From assembly GCA_963575745.1 (NCBI GenBank), contig CAUYUJ010013980.1, positions 61,001 to 125,000 on the forward strand: a stretch of 64,000 nt of DNA, read 5' to 3'. Each line of letters begins with the position of its first letter. The first letter of the stretch is position 1. Below the pieces are notes generated by a model. It was given only the letters and a program-made list of their open reading frames with translations, did no database searches and was not told the origin of the DNA. Source of the stretch: Prorocentrum cordatum. Lineage: Eukaryota; Sar; Dinophyceae; Prorocentrales; Prorocentraceae. Positions 11,846 through 21,858 of the stretch are shown here, piece after piece. Position numbers and translations under genes: made by a program.

Positions 11846-12122
11846 AAAACGCTGTGAAAACACAGTTTTTTTTTTTTTTGTTATATAAAAATTTTTTTAA
11901 TAAATAAATTGAACAACAAAGAAAACCTTGTGTTTTCACAGAGATTTTAAGACTTTTCCAGAAATGTATGAAATCTCTGTGAAAACATATGGTTTTCTGT
12001 CAAAAAGCAAAACAAACCTTGTGTTTTTCACATTGTTTTAGTATATTAATAAAGAAAACCATATGTTTTCATATAGATTTAATGCATTTCTGGGAAATTA
12101 TTTAAATCTCTGTGAAAACACA

Positions 12123-12123
<1 letters not shown>

Positions 12124-12173
<50 letters not shown>
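12124..12173. repeat. poly(T) tract
   Basis: About 50 consecutive T in the loop of FB10, preceded by ACACAAG. On the minus strand it is a poly(A), which could be a retroposition relic. No associated gene is visible. Confidence 0.9.
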
Positions 12174-12176
<3 letters not shown>

Positions 12177-12959
12177 AAAAAATCAAAGAAATCATATGTT
12201 TTCACAACGTTTTCATAAAAATCAATACCCATAGTTGGACAATCATTAAAATCTCTGAATCTCTGAGCTTGGCAATGGAAAAACAATATTTTTAATGAAA
12301 AATCTATGAATCTCTGTGAAAACACAAATGAAACCAATTTTTTTTTCATTGTTTTTATTGAAATTCTCTGAATCTCTGTGAAAACACAATGTTTCCAGCA
12401 TCTATATTAATTACACTAGGATTCCCTTTGTGGCTGAATACAAAAGAATTCCCTTTGTGGCTGAATACAAAAGAATTCCTTTTGTGGCGGAATACAAAGG
12501 GATTCCCTTTGTGGCGGAATACAAAGGGATTCCCTTTGTGGCGGAATACAACAGATAATTTTCTTTGTGGCGGAATACAACAGCGATTCTCTTTGTGGCG
12601 GAATACAAAGAGATTCCTTTTGCGGCGGAATACAACGGGATTTCCTTTGCGGCGGAATACAAAGGAAATCCTTTTGCGGCGGAATGAAAAGAGATTCTTT
12701 TTGTGGCGGAATACAAAGGGACCCCTTTTGTGGCGGAATACAAAGGGTTTCCTTTTGTAGCGGAATACAAAGGAATTCCCTCTGTGGCGGAATACAAAGG
12801 GACCCCCTCTGTGGCGGAATACAGAAAGATATATTTTATAGCGGAATACAAAAGAATTCCCTGTGTGGTTGAATACAATTGAATTCCTTTTTGGGTGGAT
12901 TTCAAGAGAATTTCTTTTTCCAGGAATAATAAAAATTCGCTTTGCCGCTCGCCGCTTCT

Positions 12960-13005
12960 CTCTTTCCTCTCTCTCTCTGTCTCTCTTTCTCTTTCTCTTT
13001 CTCTT

Positions 13006-13076
<71 letters not shown>

Positions 13077-13086
13077 GACTACTACG

Positions 13087-13138
<52 letters not shown>

Positions 13139-13148
13139 TTACTACTAC
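12960..13148. repeat. (CT)n followed by (TAC)n
   Basis: CTCTCT with TTTCTC variants runs to about 13040, then TAC triplets run to about 13148. It directly borders FB10 on its right. Confidence 0.9.
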
Positions 13149-13362
13149 AACTATTACCACTTCTAAGAGCACCGCAGATCCTATGAGCACCACAGAGCCC
13201 ACGAGCACTGGTGCATTATATTTTAACCCCGCAATACCTGCATCCACCACAGGTATTATGAGCACCGCGGAGACGGCGGAGGAGAGCGCAAAGCGCGGAA
13301 ATCTCACTGATCAAAGGAAATGTCGTGCTATTTTCCTCGCGCTGGTTGTGCAGAGAAGCTGA
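13149..13362 (+). other. open frame following (TAC)n, coding status uncertain
   Basis: The (ACT) frame continues as SKSTADPMSTTEPTSTGALY and on to a segment ending FLALVVQRS with a TGA stop at 13360-13362. It is Ser/Thr-rich with varied codons and might be a real low-complexity C-terminus or a chance frame. From 13363 to 13530 lie short hairpins such as GTAGCTAGCAGCTAC and GATGGCGAGCAGCCATC, and nothing else. Confidence 0.3.
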
Positions 13363-13531
13363 GTGCGCGGTAGCTAGCAGCTACCCTAGGAGTGCTAGCG
13401 AGCAGCCAGCTTAGGGCGAGAGCGAGGAGGAGAGGGAGGAGAGACAACACTTGATGGCGAGCAGCCATCTTGAGACTCATAGCCGGTCCCCGTCTGGAGT
13501 GAGGAGAACAACCAAAGTGTTTTGAGGTACT

Positions 13532-14398
13532 TCAGAGACCGCAGTAATATTGTCCAGCATTGAATTTACTACGCATTGCAACCTCATCAAGAAGAATCCC
13601 ATTCGCCGCCCATTCTCCCTTCCACCTCTGAGCGTACCACAGCTCTTCAACCAGACTTGAATCTGTCAGGGCGGCGCGTTTCATATAGCAACGTCTGTTT
13701 TTGTAAGTTGGAATATCTACGCGGCCGAAAAGACCGTTCGAACCAAGAATAGCAAGACTCTTGAACTCATTCCTGAATAGCTTAGAAGGTGTCCCACCAA
13801 TCTGAGCAGTTGACCGGCCATCAACCGTGAAAGCCCGCATTACCGAATTTATGTTATCCACGCGGCCAATATGAGCATCTGCATATTTGTATGTAGGCCA
13901 CTTATGCAAAGACGTTTCACTGACGATGCAATGCAAGTTGATATCTTTTGCAGTATTAACATTCAACTTGTTCTTCGCTGCGGTGGAAAGCAATCCACCA
14001 TCCAATGCGTGTACCAAATCACTAATGGCATTTGACGTATGCAGAACCATACTGTCAATTGGAAGCCGAACAGATAATTGTTTCCATCCCTTCTCCTTGC
14101 TTGTGCGCACTACAATATCATTGAAATTGCCATCCAATGCGTCGTCTCCAGCAATTATCCATATATCTTTAATGTCATAAGTGTCCGAAACGAAACCCTT
14201 TGTCGGTTGAGGGGGTGGGATTATCGATTTTGGGTAATCCCTGACACTGAGATCATCGTCGTCTTCCTCATCCTCCCACCGCCTCTTCTTGCTAGTTAAC
14301 GCTAAAGCTTTAGGCTTCGCTGTCCTCCGGGCTTCTGCATCGGTTGATATGTCCAAGGGCTTGCCATTTGAGCTGGTCTTGAGATCGCCAGAGTGGCT
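13532..14398 (-). CDS. orphan protein of unknown origin, 5' end missing
   Basis: This is the most protein-like long frame in the window: about 290 codons ending GQYYCGL and a TGA stop. No ATG opens it. The first in-frame initiator-like codon is a TTG at 14354-14356, and the frame continues upstream through SHSGDLKTSSNGKP into a purine tract. Near the N terminus are KSSKKRR-like basic residues (KPKALALTSKKRR, a possible nuclear-localisation signal) followed by WEDEEDDDDL. A body with IWIIAGDDALDGNFNDIV and LFGRVDIPTYKNRR follows. Codon use is AT-richer than the exon-like islands, and it is the only strong minus-strand frame. I do not recognise the family. A viral or transposon origin is a guess. 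It could also be a 3' exon of a spliced gene. Confidence 0.6.
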   Translation of the reverse strand, partial: SHSGDLKTSSNGKPLDISTDAEARRTAKPKALALTSKKRRWEDEEDDDDLSVRDYPKSIIPPPQPTKGFVSDTYDIKDIWIIAGDDALDGNFNDIVVRTSKEKGWKQLSVRLPIDSMVLHTSNAISDLVHALDGGLLSTAAKNKLNVNTAKDINLHCIVSETSLHKWPTYKYADAHIGRVDNINSVMRAFTVDGRSTAQIGGTPSKLFRNEFKSLAILGSNGLFGRVDIPTYKNRRCYMKRAALTDSSLVEELWYAQRWKGEWAANGILLDEVAMRSKFNAGQYYCGL

Positions 14399-14464
14399 CC
14401 TGCCCCCTACCTGAGGCTCCCTGGGGCTCCTGAGATCCTTTCCCTTCTTTCTCCTTTTCCTTTT

Positions 14465-14600
14465 CCGTTCCTCCTCCTTCTCCTCCTCCTCCTCCTCCCC
14501 CTCCTCCTCCTCCTCACTGTTTTTCTCTCTCCCCCCTCTTCTCTCTCTTCCTCCCCCTCCCTTCTCCTCCTCCTTCCTCCCCTTCCCTTTTTCTTCTTTA
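14465..14600. repeat. CTC/CT-rich low-complexity tract
   Basis: Pyrimidine-rich sequence (CTCCTC, CTCTCC). On the minus strand it keeps the orphan frame open as a Glu/Lys/Arg-rich stretch until a TGA near 14600, so that extension is probably not coding. Confidence 0.8.
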
Positions 14601-14759
14601 CCTCAAAGAGAGGGTGGACGACCCCCCACCCGACAACGAATATTTTCAGATTCGTTGTCACTCTCCCTCTTTTTCTACGACGTGTCCAACGAGGGCCCTC
14701 TGTTCGAAACGTACCCACCCACCCGTGCGTCCAATTTCATCTCTGTAGTGGTAGCAGAC

Positions 14760-15113
14760 GTATACGACGAATTTCAGCGACTCTGAGGCGATCGCCTTAT
14801 TTTGAAAAGGAGCCGCCCTGCATGTTGTCGCAAGATGTTGTGACGAATGTGCGCGGCGCTCAGGCGAGAGCCTCATTTTGACAAGGATCCGCCCTCCACC
14901 TTTGTGACCTCGGCACGCTTTCAGGACACATGTGCGCGGCGCTCGGGCGAGAGCCCCACTTGAAAAGGAGCCGCCGTCCATCGTTGTGGCTGACTTGTGT
15001 TTCATACTAATGTGCGCGGCTCTCGGGCGAGAGCCCCAGTTTTTTGAAAAGGGACCCCCTTCATCCTCGTAGCTGTTGCTAACATCGAATGTGCGGCGCT
15101 AAGGCGTCTTGAA
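14760..15113. repeat. about 80-bp satellite with GGCGAGAGCC core
   Basis: Four to five copies carry GTGCGCGGCGCTCGGGCGAG, a hairpin-like GGCTCTCGGGCGAGAGCC, and AAAAGGAGCCGCC (near 14760, 14849, 14931, 15012 and 15090). Two more copies form 39365-39525, and one diverged copy lies at 11125-11200. Confidence 0.8.
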
Positions 15114-15124
15114 AACTAGGGCGA

Positions 15125-15282
15125 CAACATCTACACATCTCCGCTGCTCCCTGGCCAGGCCCGTCCTGAACCCCGCAGCGGTGTATACGCCACGCCCTCC
15201 TGGCCTGGCCGGGAGGGCGTATGCGCATCTCCTAGGCTCAAGAGGGGCCTGGACAGGGAGCAGCGGACATGTACATGTACAG
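15125..15282. mobile_element. FB6 foldback, copy 1
   Basis: The left arm CATCTCCGCTGCTCCCTGGC pairs with the right-arm CAGGGAGCAGCGGACATG. An inner hairpin is formed by CGCCCTCCTGGCC and GGCCGGGAGGGCG. The second copy is at 22371-22536. No target duplication identified. Confidence 0.75.
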
Positions 15283-15409
15283 CTCCAGCTCTCCTCGCCC
15301 TGGAAACGGCCCCTCCATCCGTGCAACTACTGCAGGCCTTTGACGCGAATGCGCGCAGCGCTCCCTTCGAGGACATGGGGGGACGAACAGTTACCACGAG
15401 GAGGAGACA

Positions 15410-15740
15410 GAGGAAGAGGAGGAGGAGGAGGAGGGAGGAGGAGGAGGGAGGAGGAGGAGGAGGGAGGAGGAGGAGGAGGAGGAGGAGGAGGAGGAGGAGG
15501 GGGAGGAGGAGTCCCCCTTCGAGGACGCCTCCCCCTCTCCACATGTGTGCAGCGCCCTGGGCATGGCCTCGCCCTCGAGGGTCGAAGGGCGTCGCCCGCT
15601 CCCTCGGCGGCGGAGGCCGGCGGAAGGGCGGCGGACGCCCGCGGAAGCAGAACGGTGCCGCCTCCGCCGGCGGAGGCCGGGGGGGAGGCCGGCGGAAGCC
15701 GGCGGAAGCGAGGGGTGCGCCCCCCAAGAAATGCAGTTTT
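15410..15740. repeat. (GGA)n then GGCGGAGGCCGGCGGAA repeats
   Basis: GGA triplets to about 15512 are followed, after a unique stretch, by CCGGCGGAAG and CGGCGGAGGCCGG repeats at 15605-15715. Frames are low-complexity on both strands. Confidence 0.75.
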
Positions 15741-15742
15741 TT

Positions 15743-15896
15743 ACCAGCCTCGAGCGTATCCCTACCCCTAAGGTTGACACGCCGAAAGGCGATGACAATC
15801 TCAGGGGTTCGCCCTCAAAGAAGAAGGGGATCCCTAAGATTGGCATCGTGATGAGGAGGTGCCCAGCATAGGGATAGGGATATGATCCAGGCTGGT
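15743..15896. mobile_element. FB3 foldback MITE, copy 1
   Basis: About 154 bp with ends ACCAGCCTCGAG and CAGGCTGGT. Internal inverted blocks are ATCCCTACCCCTA / TAGGGATAGGGAT and AATCTCAGGGGT / ATCCCTAAGATT. Three more copies are at 43083-43233, 46284-46439 and 60811-60964. It is too short to encode a transposase. Confidence 0.85.
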
Positions 15897-16234
15897 AGAT
15901 TTTTGCGGGAATGCAGAGTTTCCGGGATGGGCCGTGTGGGGGAGAAGTCTCAGGCAAGAGGCCCCAACAGCCTTGCCAAACATGTCTGGGGGTGAGGCGG
16001 GGCGAAGCGAGCGACGATCAGGATCAGGGACGGAGGAGGAGGAGCTGGTGGAGGAGGAGGAGGAGGAGGAGGCGCAGAAGGAGGGAGGAGTGAGGGGGTG
16101 AAGGAGGGAGAGAGGAGTGGGGCGAGGGGAGGAGGAGGACGAGCGAGGAATTAGGAATCAGGAGGGAGGAGGAGCGAGGAGGAAGGCGGAAGGAGACGGG
16201 CGCACAGGGATGTGGGAGGCCGTTGTCTTCGCTC
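15897..16234. other. unassigned, purine-rich
   Basis: A possible short exon at about 15953-15988 (KRPQQPCQTCLG followed by GTGAGG) is too short to support. The rest is GGAGG-rich. Confidence 0.3.
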
Positions 16235-16338
16235 GGGCCAGATCGGGTTCCAGGCTCGCGCTGCGTCGCCGATGCGTCGACGGTGCATCGGCGACGTCGG
16301 GACGCAGATCTTCGGGTCCGACCCACGTTGCTCCCATT
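16235..16338. mobile_element. FB14 foldback, short copy
   Basis: TCGCCGATGCGTCGACGGTG and GCATCGGCGACG form the inverted core seen in 18836-19073 and 58040-58433. It directly abuts the palindrome FB9. Confidence 0.5.
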
Positions 16339-16490
16339 GGGGGGCCACATGCGAACCCTACCCCTACCCCCCACGATTTCGAAGGGGGAGGGTGGGGTTC
16401 ACTTCGCTCGGGAGCTCCCGAACGAAGTGAACCCCACCCTCCCGCTCAGAAATCGTGGGGGGTAGGGGTAGGGTTCGCATGTGGCCCCCC
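16339..16490. mobile_element. FB9: 152-bp near-perfect palindrome
   Basis: Two 76-bp arms meet at 16414/16415 (GGGAG|CTCCC). By eye they differ at about four positions. The outer ends are GGGGGGCCACATGCGAACCC and its complement. There is no spacer, so it could extrude a cruciform or be a recent foldback. Confidence 0.9.
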
Positions 16491-16528
16491 ACCCATGCAT
16501 TGCTGTTGTCCAGTGCGCAATCTCTGGT

Positions 16529-16790
16529 GTTCTCGATTTCTCCTGGGGGACCAGCACTTCGTCCCCGATCGTTTTGTGACTGCCCTTGAGCCGAGGACGT
16601 GCGAACATTGAGCAAGGCACGTGGATTGGCGGCTGGTCCCGCTTCCATGAAAGTCGGGTGTTCTCGGCTTCTCCCGGCGGACCAGCACTGCGTCCTGGAT
16701 CGTTTTGTGATTGCCCTTGAGTCAAGGACGTGCTAGCATGGATTAAGGCGCGTGGATTAGCGGCTGGTCCCGCTTCCATGCAACATCGGG
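16529..16790. repeat. 130-bp tandem duplication
   Basis: Two copies (about 16529-16657 and 16658-16790) share GACCAGCACT, GATCGTTTTGTGA, TGCCCTTGAG and GGCTGGTCCCGCTTCCATG. A single related segment begins near 19077. Confidence 0.8.
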
Positions 16791-16929
16791 GCGGTCAGTC
16801 GCCGAATCGGGCGGGTTTGGCCTCATGTTCCGGGGGATGCCTTTCTGATCCTTGGACCTGGCGTCCACCCGCCAGATGCACATATCCATATTCAGGCGGG
16901 CGCCTGATCGAGCCCTAACGCGGTCTTCA

Positions 16930-17165
16930 GAGATGGAAGTTCCAGGTCACCCACAGGGGCGCGAATCGCGGAGATCGGTGACCCAGGAAACTGTCGAGCA
17001 AAATGTCCAATCTCGAAGACCTGAGGGGTCTTGGTCGAGGGTTTCGAATTCGACGCCCGGAGCTGCCCTGGGGCGCGTCACAGCCAGGACCTCGAGGTCG
17101 ATCTGGCCGCAGCGACGAGGAGCTCCCCAGGAGTTGAGGAAGGGAGGCGTATGCCCCAGCATGAG
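16930..17165 (+). other. coding-like island, frame undecided
   Basis: All three plus frames are open over most of this stretch. Two have G/C-biased third positions: one reads MSNLEDLRGLGRGFRIRRP, the other FEFDARSCPGARHSQDLEV. It may be an exon but the frame and borders cannot be fixed by eye. Confidence 0.3.
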
Positions 17166-17175
17166 ATCCCGAGGT

Positions 17176-17333
17176 TTAAGTCGGGCATGTCCCTCTACAG
17201 GAGGAACGTTCAAACATGCTAGAAAATTTGTCGGGGGACGATTTTTCCAATATTCTTGACTATTTGGGAGGTTTTTGTTGATGACTATTTTTCACTGTTC
17301 TGCCAACATCCGCCTGTAGGAGATCTAACCCAA
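17176..17333. mobile_element. FB2 foldback, short diverged copy
   Basis: It starts TTAAGTCGGGCATGTCCCTC and contains TACAGGAGGAACGTTCAAAC and CGATTTTTCC. It ends with a decayed complement (CCGCCTGTAGGAGATCTAAC). It matches the 788-bp and 163-bp copies at 52096 and 47945. No clear target duplication here. Confidence 0.65.
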
Positions 17334-17623
17334 GCATCAAACCCCAAGATCCGAGGTCCCAGAGGAGATCTGGGCTCTCGGATGGTGGGGGGGCGCGTGA
17401 GGGGGGGGCGATGTCTGGGGGGGCAGCGGGGGATGCCGAGCCGAGAAGGGGCCCTGCAGGGCCCCCACAGGGGCCCTTTAGGGCCCCAGAGGGGGCCTTT
17501 AGGGAGCGAGAAGGACACCTGTCTTCCGGCCCCCCCCTCCCTTTCTCGCCTCCCACTAGTTCACGCCCGGGGATGCGTCGCGACAACGGCGACGATTTCG
17601 CCCCCCCCCCCCCCCCTCCGCAG
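17334..17623. other. intron-like sequence upstream of an exon
   Basis: GGGGCCCT-rich blocks (GGGCCCTTTAGGGCCCC) are followed by a long C tract ending in CTCCGCAG. No gene seen. The C tract serves as a polypyrimidine tract for the next exon. Confidence 0.4.
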
Positions 17624-17711
17624 GCCGTTGCGACGGCCCTGGCCGCCGAAGTGAGGAGCTCGCCACTGCTGGCGGACCTGCTGGCGTTCGCTGCCTCGGA
17701 GTCTGACGAGG
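17624..17711 (+). CDS. internal exon, unknown protein
   Basis: The acceptor is a long C/T tract ending CCGCAG. The frame reads AVATALAAEVRSSPLLADLL and continues AFAASESDEG. The donor is GCAAGG, which fits GC-AG introns. A (TCG)n array starts 15 bp later, so it would be intronic. Third positions are almost all G/C. Predicted amphipathic helix; family not recognised. Confidence 0.6.
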
Positions 17712-17726
17712 GCAAGGCCCCATCAA

Positions 17727-17809
<83 letters not shown>

Positions 17810-17885
17810 TCGTCGTCGTTGTCGTCGTCGTCGGCCCCCTCGTCCTCGTCATCGTGGTCGTCGTCGTCGTCGTCGTCGTCGAGGT
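17727..17885. repeat. (TCG)n microsatellite
   Basis: Mostly TCG/TCC triplets. In one frame it encodes poly-Ser continuing from the exon. I prefer an intronic location because of the GC donor at 17712. Confidence 0.9.
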
Positions 17886-18835
17886 TGTCTTCGTCGTCGA
17901 GGGTCGGGTCAAGGATAAAGTTTCTTCTTTGTTGTTCGATGTTTTTTTGGGGTCTCCAGAGGCCACCCCCCTGGGACAGGAGACCTCTCGGGACCTGCGG
18001 ACGTCATCCTGCCGTCGTTGTGGGCCCCCAGAGCTCTAAAAATACCTCTCCAACTTCAAGAGCCTCGGTCCTCGATCCTAATAAACCTCTATCTTCGATC
18101 TCCGATCGACGATCGACGACAGCGACGACGACGATGACGACGACGCGTGAGACGATGAAGACACATAATGCGACGACGTCGACTTCTGGAGGTACCCAGA
18201 GCTTCCAGGAGGCTTCTGAGGGCCTCGGATGCCTGCAGAGGTCCTCTGGAGGGCTCCGGATGACGCCCCCAGAGGCCTTCAGAGGGCCCGAGACGGCGAG
18301 CTTTCAAAAGCCTCGATCCTCGATCCTGGATGATCTCGATCCTCGATCCTCGACGACGATGACTAAAACTCCGATCACCACGGCACCGAGGTGACGCCTT
18401 GTGGCGTTCTCGTCGACGACGCCGATCCTCGATCCTTGGCGACGACGCCGAGGGGACTTCTACGGTGAGCCCCGATCGTCGATCCCCGACGACGACGAGT
18501 CGTCCTGCGGTTGCGACGACGCCGAGGGGACCCCCGGTGGCGCTCTCGACGACGACGAAGATGACGACCCCCGATCCTGGACGGCGACAGCGACGCCGAT
18601 GACGCCGAGGGGACCTCGACGGTGAACCCCGAGCCTCGATCCCGGGCGACGGCAGCGCCGAGGGGGCGCCCGATGGCGCTCTCCCGCGCTCGAGGTCGCT
18701 GCCCGCGTGGACGGGGACTTTGGCGGCCTCGCGCCCGAGGACCCGGGTGCCGCCCCGTCGGGGGGGGGGGCCAGGGGGTGTGCCCCGAGGTCTGGAGGGT
18801 CGGAGGGGTCGCGGGAAGCGCAGACGCGGATTATC
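17886..18835. repeat. degenerate CGATCCTCGATCC / GACGCCGAGGGGAC repeats
   Basis: Irregular repeats of CTCGATCCTCGATC (18060-18360) give way to units of about 80 bp containing GACGCCGAGGGGACC and GGTGGCGCTCTC (18400-18690). No exon convincing. Confidence 0.6.
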
Positions 18836-19073
18836 CAGGTCGCCCAGATGGGGTCCAAGCAGATGTGTGCTTGGTGGATCGCGCCGCATCGCCGATGCAT
18901 CGGCGATGCGGCTCGATGCGGAGCCCGATTGTCTCCACTCTGGTGTCGCCGATGCACCGCCGTCGTCGCCGATGCATCGTCGATGCATCGCCGATACATC
19001 GTCGACGCATCGGCGATGCGGCGCGATCCTCCGACCCCACCTGCTCGGACCCCATCTGGGAGGCCTCTATGCT
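18836..19073. mobile_element. FB14 foldback, long copy
   Basis: Arms of about 60 bp: CCCAGATGGGGTCCAAGCAG with GATCGCGCCGCATCGCCGAT on the left, and the complement ending GGACCCCATCTGGG on the right. The middle is full of CATCGCCGATGCATCGGCGA palindromes. Confidence 0.8.
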
Positions 19074-19360
19074 AGGCGCGTGGATTAGCGACGGGTTTCG
19101 TTTCCATACAAATCCGGCGCGCTCCGTCCCTCAGTCGGGCGGCATGGGCGCCATCTTTCGCCCCCCATCCGTGGATCTGGCGCCCACGCGCCAGGTCCAC
19201 ATGCCCCTCATGCATGCCAGCGTGCGCCCGAGTTACAAGAAGAGTGGTGACGCAGAGCGACAGCAGATCCTGCCCATTTGAGCAGGACTCGCTGTCGGCG
19301 TCGTCCCCTGACGTGGTGCAGTGTGAGACGAACGTCGCCTGCCCAACAGCGGCCGCTGTC
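19074..19360. repeat. repeat remnants (16.5-kb unit and FB20-like)
   Basis: 19077-19210 resembles the segment after 16740 (GCGCGTGGATTAGCG) and has GGCGCCCACGCGCCA pairing. 19255-19355 resembles FB20 (CAGATCCTGCCCATTTGAGC, then CGCCTGCCCAACAGCGGCC). Confidence 0.5.
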
Positions 19361-19679
19361 TCCTCCTCCTCCTCTTCCTCCTCCTCCTCCTCCTTCTCCT
19401 CCTCCTCCTCCTCCTCCTCCTCCTTCGCCTCCTCCTCCGTCTCCTCCTCCCCCCCCTCCTCCTCCTCACTGCGCCACATGGTTTTCCCTCTCTAAAAGAA
19501 TATCGACTTTCCCCGCCACCAGAATTCACGACCCTCTCCGGGACACTGCATTCTACAGATGATGCTGCCCCACCATGTGAACTGTGAACCCATGTCATCC
19601 CACCCCAACTGGTTCTGACCCCCCTCCTCCTCCTCCTCCTCCTCCTCCTCCTCCTCCTCCTCCTCCAAAGCTATCGAGC

Positions 19680-20640
19680 CCTAGGTACGGAGGACCCCGA
19701 GGAGCCGAGGATACTCCAACTCGTGCCTCGAGGCACGGTGGCGGATGTCTCTGGCCGCGTCTCATCTTGAGACTGCTCATCTCGGGCCGGAGGAAAGGGG
19801 GGATTGGGAAAGGGGGGGTTACGAAATTTGCTGCATGCAGCTGGTTTCGGCCTCACCGAGGGGCCCATTCCTCGATACGTAGCCGCCTCCGGCGCCGGGA
19901 GGCGCCTACCCTCTTGCTGGCAGCAGTGCAGTCGGACAGTGCTAGGACGAGGGTGAATCCGTTCCAGAGCGTTCCCGAACGCTCTCATAGCGTTCTGGAA
20001 CGCTCTGCGAAGGCCGCGGCGCCCGAGACATATTCCAGAGCCGCCGTATCTCAGAGATTCTCGATTTATCCTCACCCGATTTTGTCCTCGTCTTAGCTTG
20101 GCCTTATGCAGGGATCACTCCGCCACCTCGGTCTAGGTTGTTGTCCAGCGGCTACCCTGGCACATTTTATGAATTCGTGGCCTAACTGAGGTCCATGGTT
20201 TTTAAGGATCTCCCTAAGCATATCGGTGGCTTCGTTTGACACATCTGAGAAACGGATCATCTATCCCTAGTGTTTTCGCCCCTCCTACCTTGGGTCCCTC
20301 CCAAAGGATGAACGGTACTTTCCTTGCTTATCATTTTGCCTTCATTTCGGCCTCTGGGGGGGCCGCTTTCGGGTCCCGGGAGAATGATCGATGGGTCTGG
20401 GACGCAAAATTCTCCCAGGGAAGGGCCCAGGAGTCCTGGCGAGGAACGAACAGCACACACCCATACCCATCGGGGGGGACGGACGGGGCTATGGGTGCGT
20501 GCTGTCAGAGGGGTGTTCCCGCTCGAACGGGAGCCTTCCCATGGGGCCCGACAACCCGCGCCCTGCCCATAGCCAGTCCTCCTCCCTCCGACCTCCCTCT
20601 GGCTGTGAGCGTGTGTGCCTGTGTGTGTTGTTCGTTCGCC
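19680..20640. other. unassigned sequence
   Basis: No supported exon. It contains a self-complementary AGCGTTCCCGAACGCT-like stretch near 19970-20005 and a segment at 20350-20440 resembling FB19-type CCCAGGGAAGGGCCC. CTC tracts lie just upstream at 19360-19470 and 19618-19668. Confidence 0.35.
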
Positions 20641-20719
20641 GTGCTGGGGCCGCGGGGCGGAACAAATCATGCCGCGGGATGTCCGTGTGCGGGGAGCGGG
20701 CCGGCGCTCCCGGCGTGGA

Positions 20720-20828
20720 GAGGACCTCACCTCGCTGCAGGCGCAGCTGGCCACGGCCCCGGATGAGGCGGCCAGGAAGCCGATGGAGGCCCTCACCAAG
20801 GGCATCCAGGCCCGGACGGGCCAGCACC
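20720..20828 (+). CDS. internal exon, unknown helical protein
   Basis: The frame reads EDLTSLQAQLATAPDEAARK and continues PMEALTKGIQARTGQHP, with nearly all third positions G/C. AG dinucleotides at 20719-20722 offer acceptors. The downstream border is lost in a GATCGAGGA repeat (a GA donor at the CTGGAG|GATCG step is possible). Charged, Ala-rich helix; no family recognised. Confidence 0.5.
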
Positions 20829-21610
20829 CTGGAGGATCGAGGATCCAGGAGGATCGATCGGGGGGGCCGATTTGGATCGAGGATCGAGCAGGATCGATCG
20901 AGGAGGATCGAGGATCGAGGAGGAGGATCGAGGATCGAGGAGGAGGATCGAGCAGGATCGGTCGAGGAGGATCGAGGATCGAGGGTCGATGGGGACCGAT
21001 CGAGGAGGATCGAGGGCCTCCTCGATTCTCGAGGCGCCGAGGCGCCCGCGGATCCTCCTCGAGTTGCTCTCTCTCTCTCTCTCTCGGAGGAGGAGGAGGA
21101 GGAGGAGGATGAGGATGAGGAGGAGGAGGAGGAGGAGGAGGAGGAGGAGGAGGAGGAGGAGGATGAGGATGAGGATGAGGATGAGGAGGATGAGGATGAA
21201 GATGAGCAGGATGAGGATGAGGATGAGGATGAGGATGAGGATGGGGATGAGGACGAGGATGAGGATGAGGAGGATGAAAATGAGGATGAGGACGAGGACG
21301 AGGATGGTGATGATGATGATGCTGATGATGATGATGATGATGATGATGATGACGATGATGATAATGATGATGATGATAATGATGATGATGATGATGACGA
21401 TGATTACGATGATGACGATGACGATGACGATGACGATGATGATGACGATGACAATGATGATGATGACGATGATGATGATGGTGATGATGATGATGAGGAG
21501 GAGGAGGAGGAGGAGGAGGATGGTGATGATAATGATGATGAGGATGGATGAGGATGAGGATGAGGACGAGGATGAGGAGGAGGAGGAGGAGGAGGAGGAG
21601 GAGGAGCTTG
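20829..21610. repeat. GATCGAGGA repeats then (GAG/GAT)n
   Basis: 20829-21050 is GATCGAGGATCGAGGA-type. 21080-21607 is GAG, GAT and GAC triplets. It translates to acidic or homopolymer runs only. Confidence 0.9.
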
Positions 21611-21717
21611 ACCCATGCCGCAAGGATGCAGTGCGTCAGGCCACATCGTAACCTGGACACACGTCATTCTGTGGTGTGTGTACGAAGTAGGAGCAACACG
21701 TCTGGAGAGATCAAAGG

Positions 21718-21858
21718 GCACCGATACCGCTACTCACCTGACCTTTCCCGGGGTGAGTTCTGACCAGAAAGGCGAATCCAGCCGTGGTAACGAGATCCCC
21801 CGGGAGGCCCGAACAGGGGAAAACGAGGGAAGGGTAGCGTTACCGTCACCTTTCCACC
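21718..21858. mobile_element. FB19 foldback, reverse-oriented copy
   Basis: Reading the complement gives CGGTAACGCTACCC, GCCTCCCGGGGGATC, CCACGGCTGGATTCGCC and GTAGCGGTATCGG, matching the copies at 9.8, 33.3 and 39.5 kb. Confidence 0.65.

Larger units (their letters stand above)
11311..12925. mobile_element. FB10: 1.6-kb foldback with mirrored 27-bp arrays
   Basis: The left part (11311-11578) is a tandem array of about ten 27-bp units (GGAATTCCTTTGTATTCCGC type). The right part (12416-12925) is the same unit in reverse orientation, about eighteen copies. Between them, 11579-11750 and about 12235-12415 form a near-identical inverted pair containing TTTTCACAGAGATTCA and its complement. The centre is AT-rich, with TA, TC and poly-T tracts. 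The tandem frames (LWRNTKEF-like) are repeat-derived. No transposase seen. Confidence 0.85.

Noticed and set aside
12124-12173. Poly(T) as the poly(A) tail of a retrogene
   Set aside because: No adjacent coding or retroelement sequence on the matching strand. It sits in the loop of the FB10 foldback.
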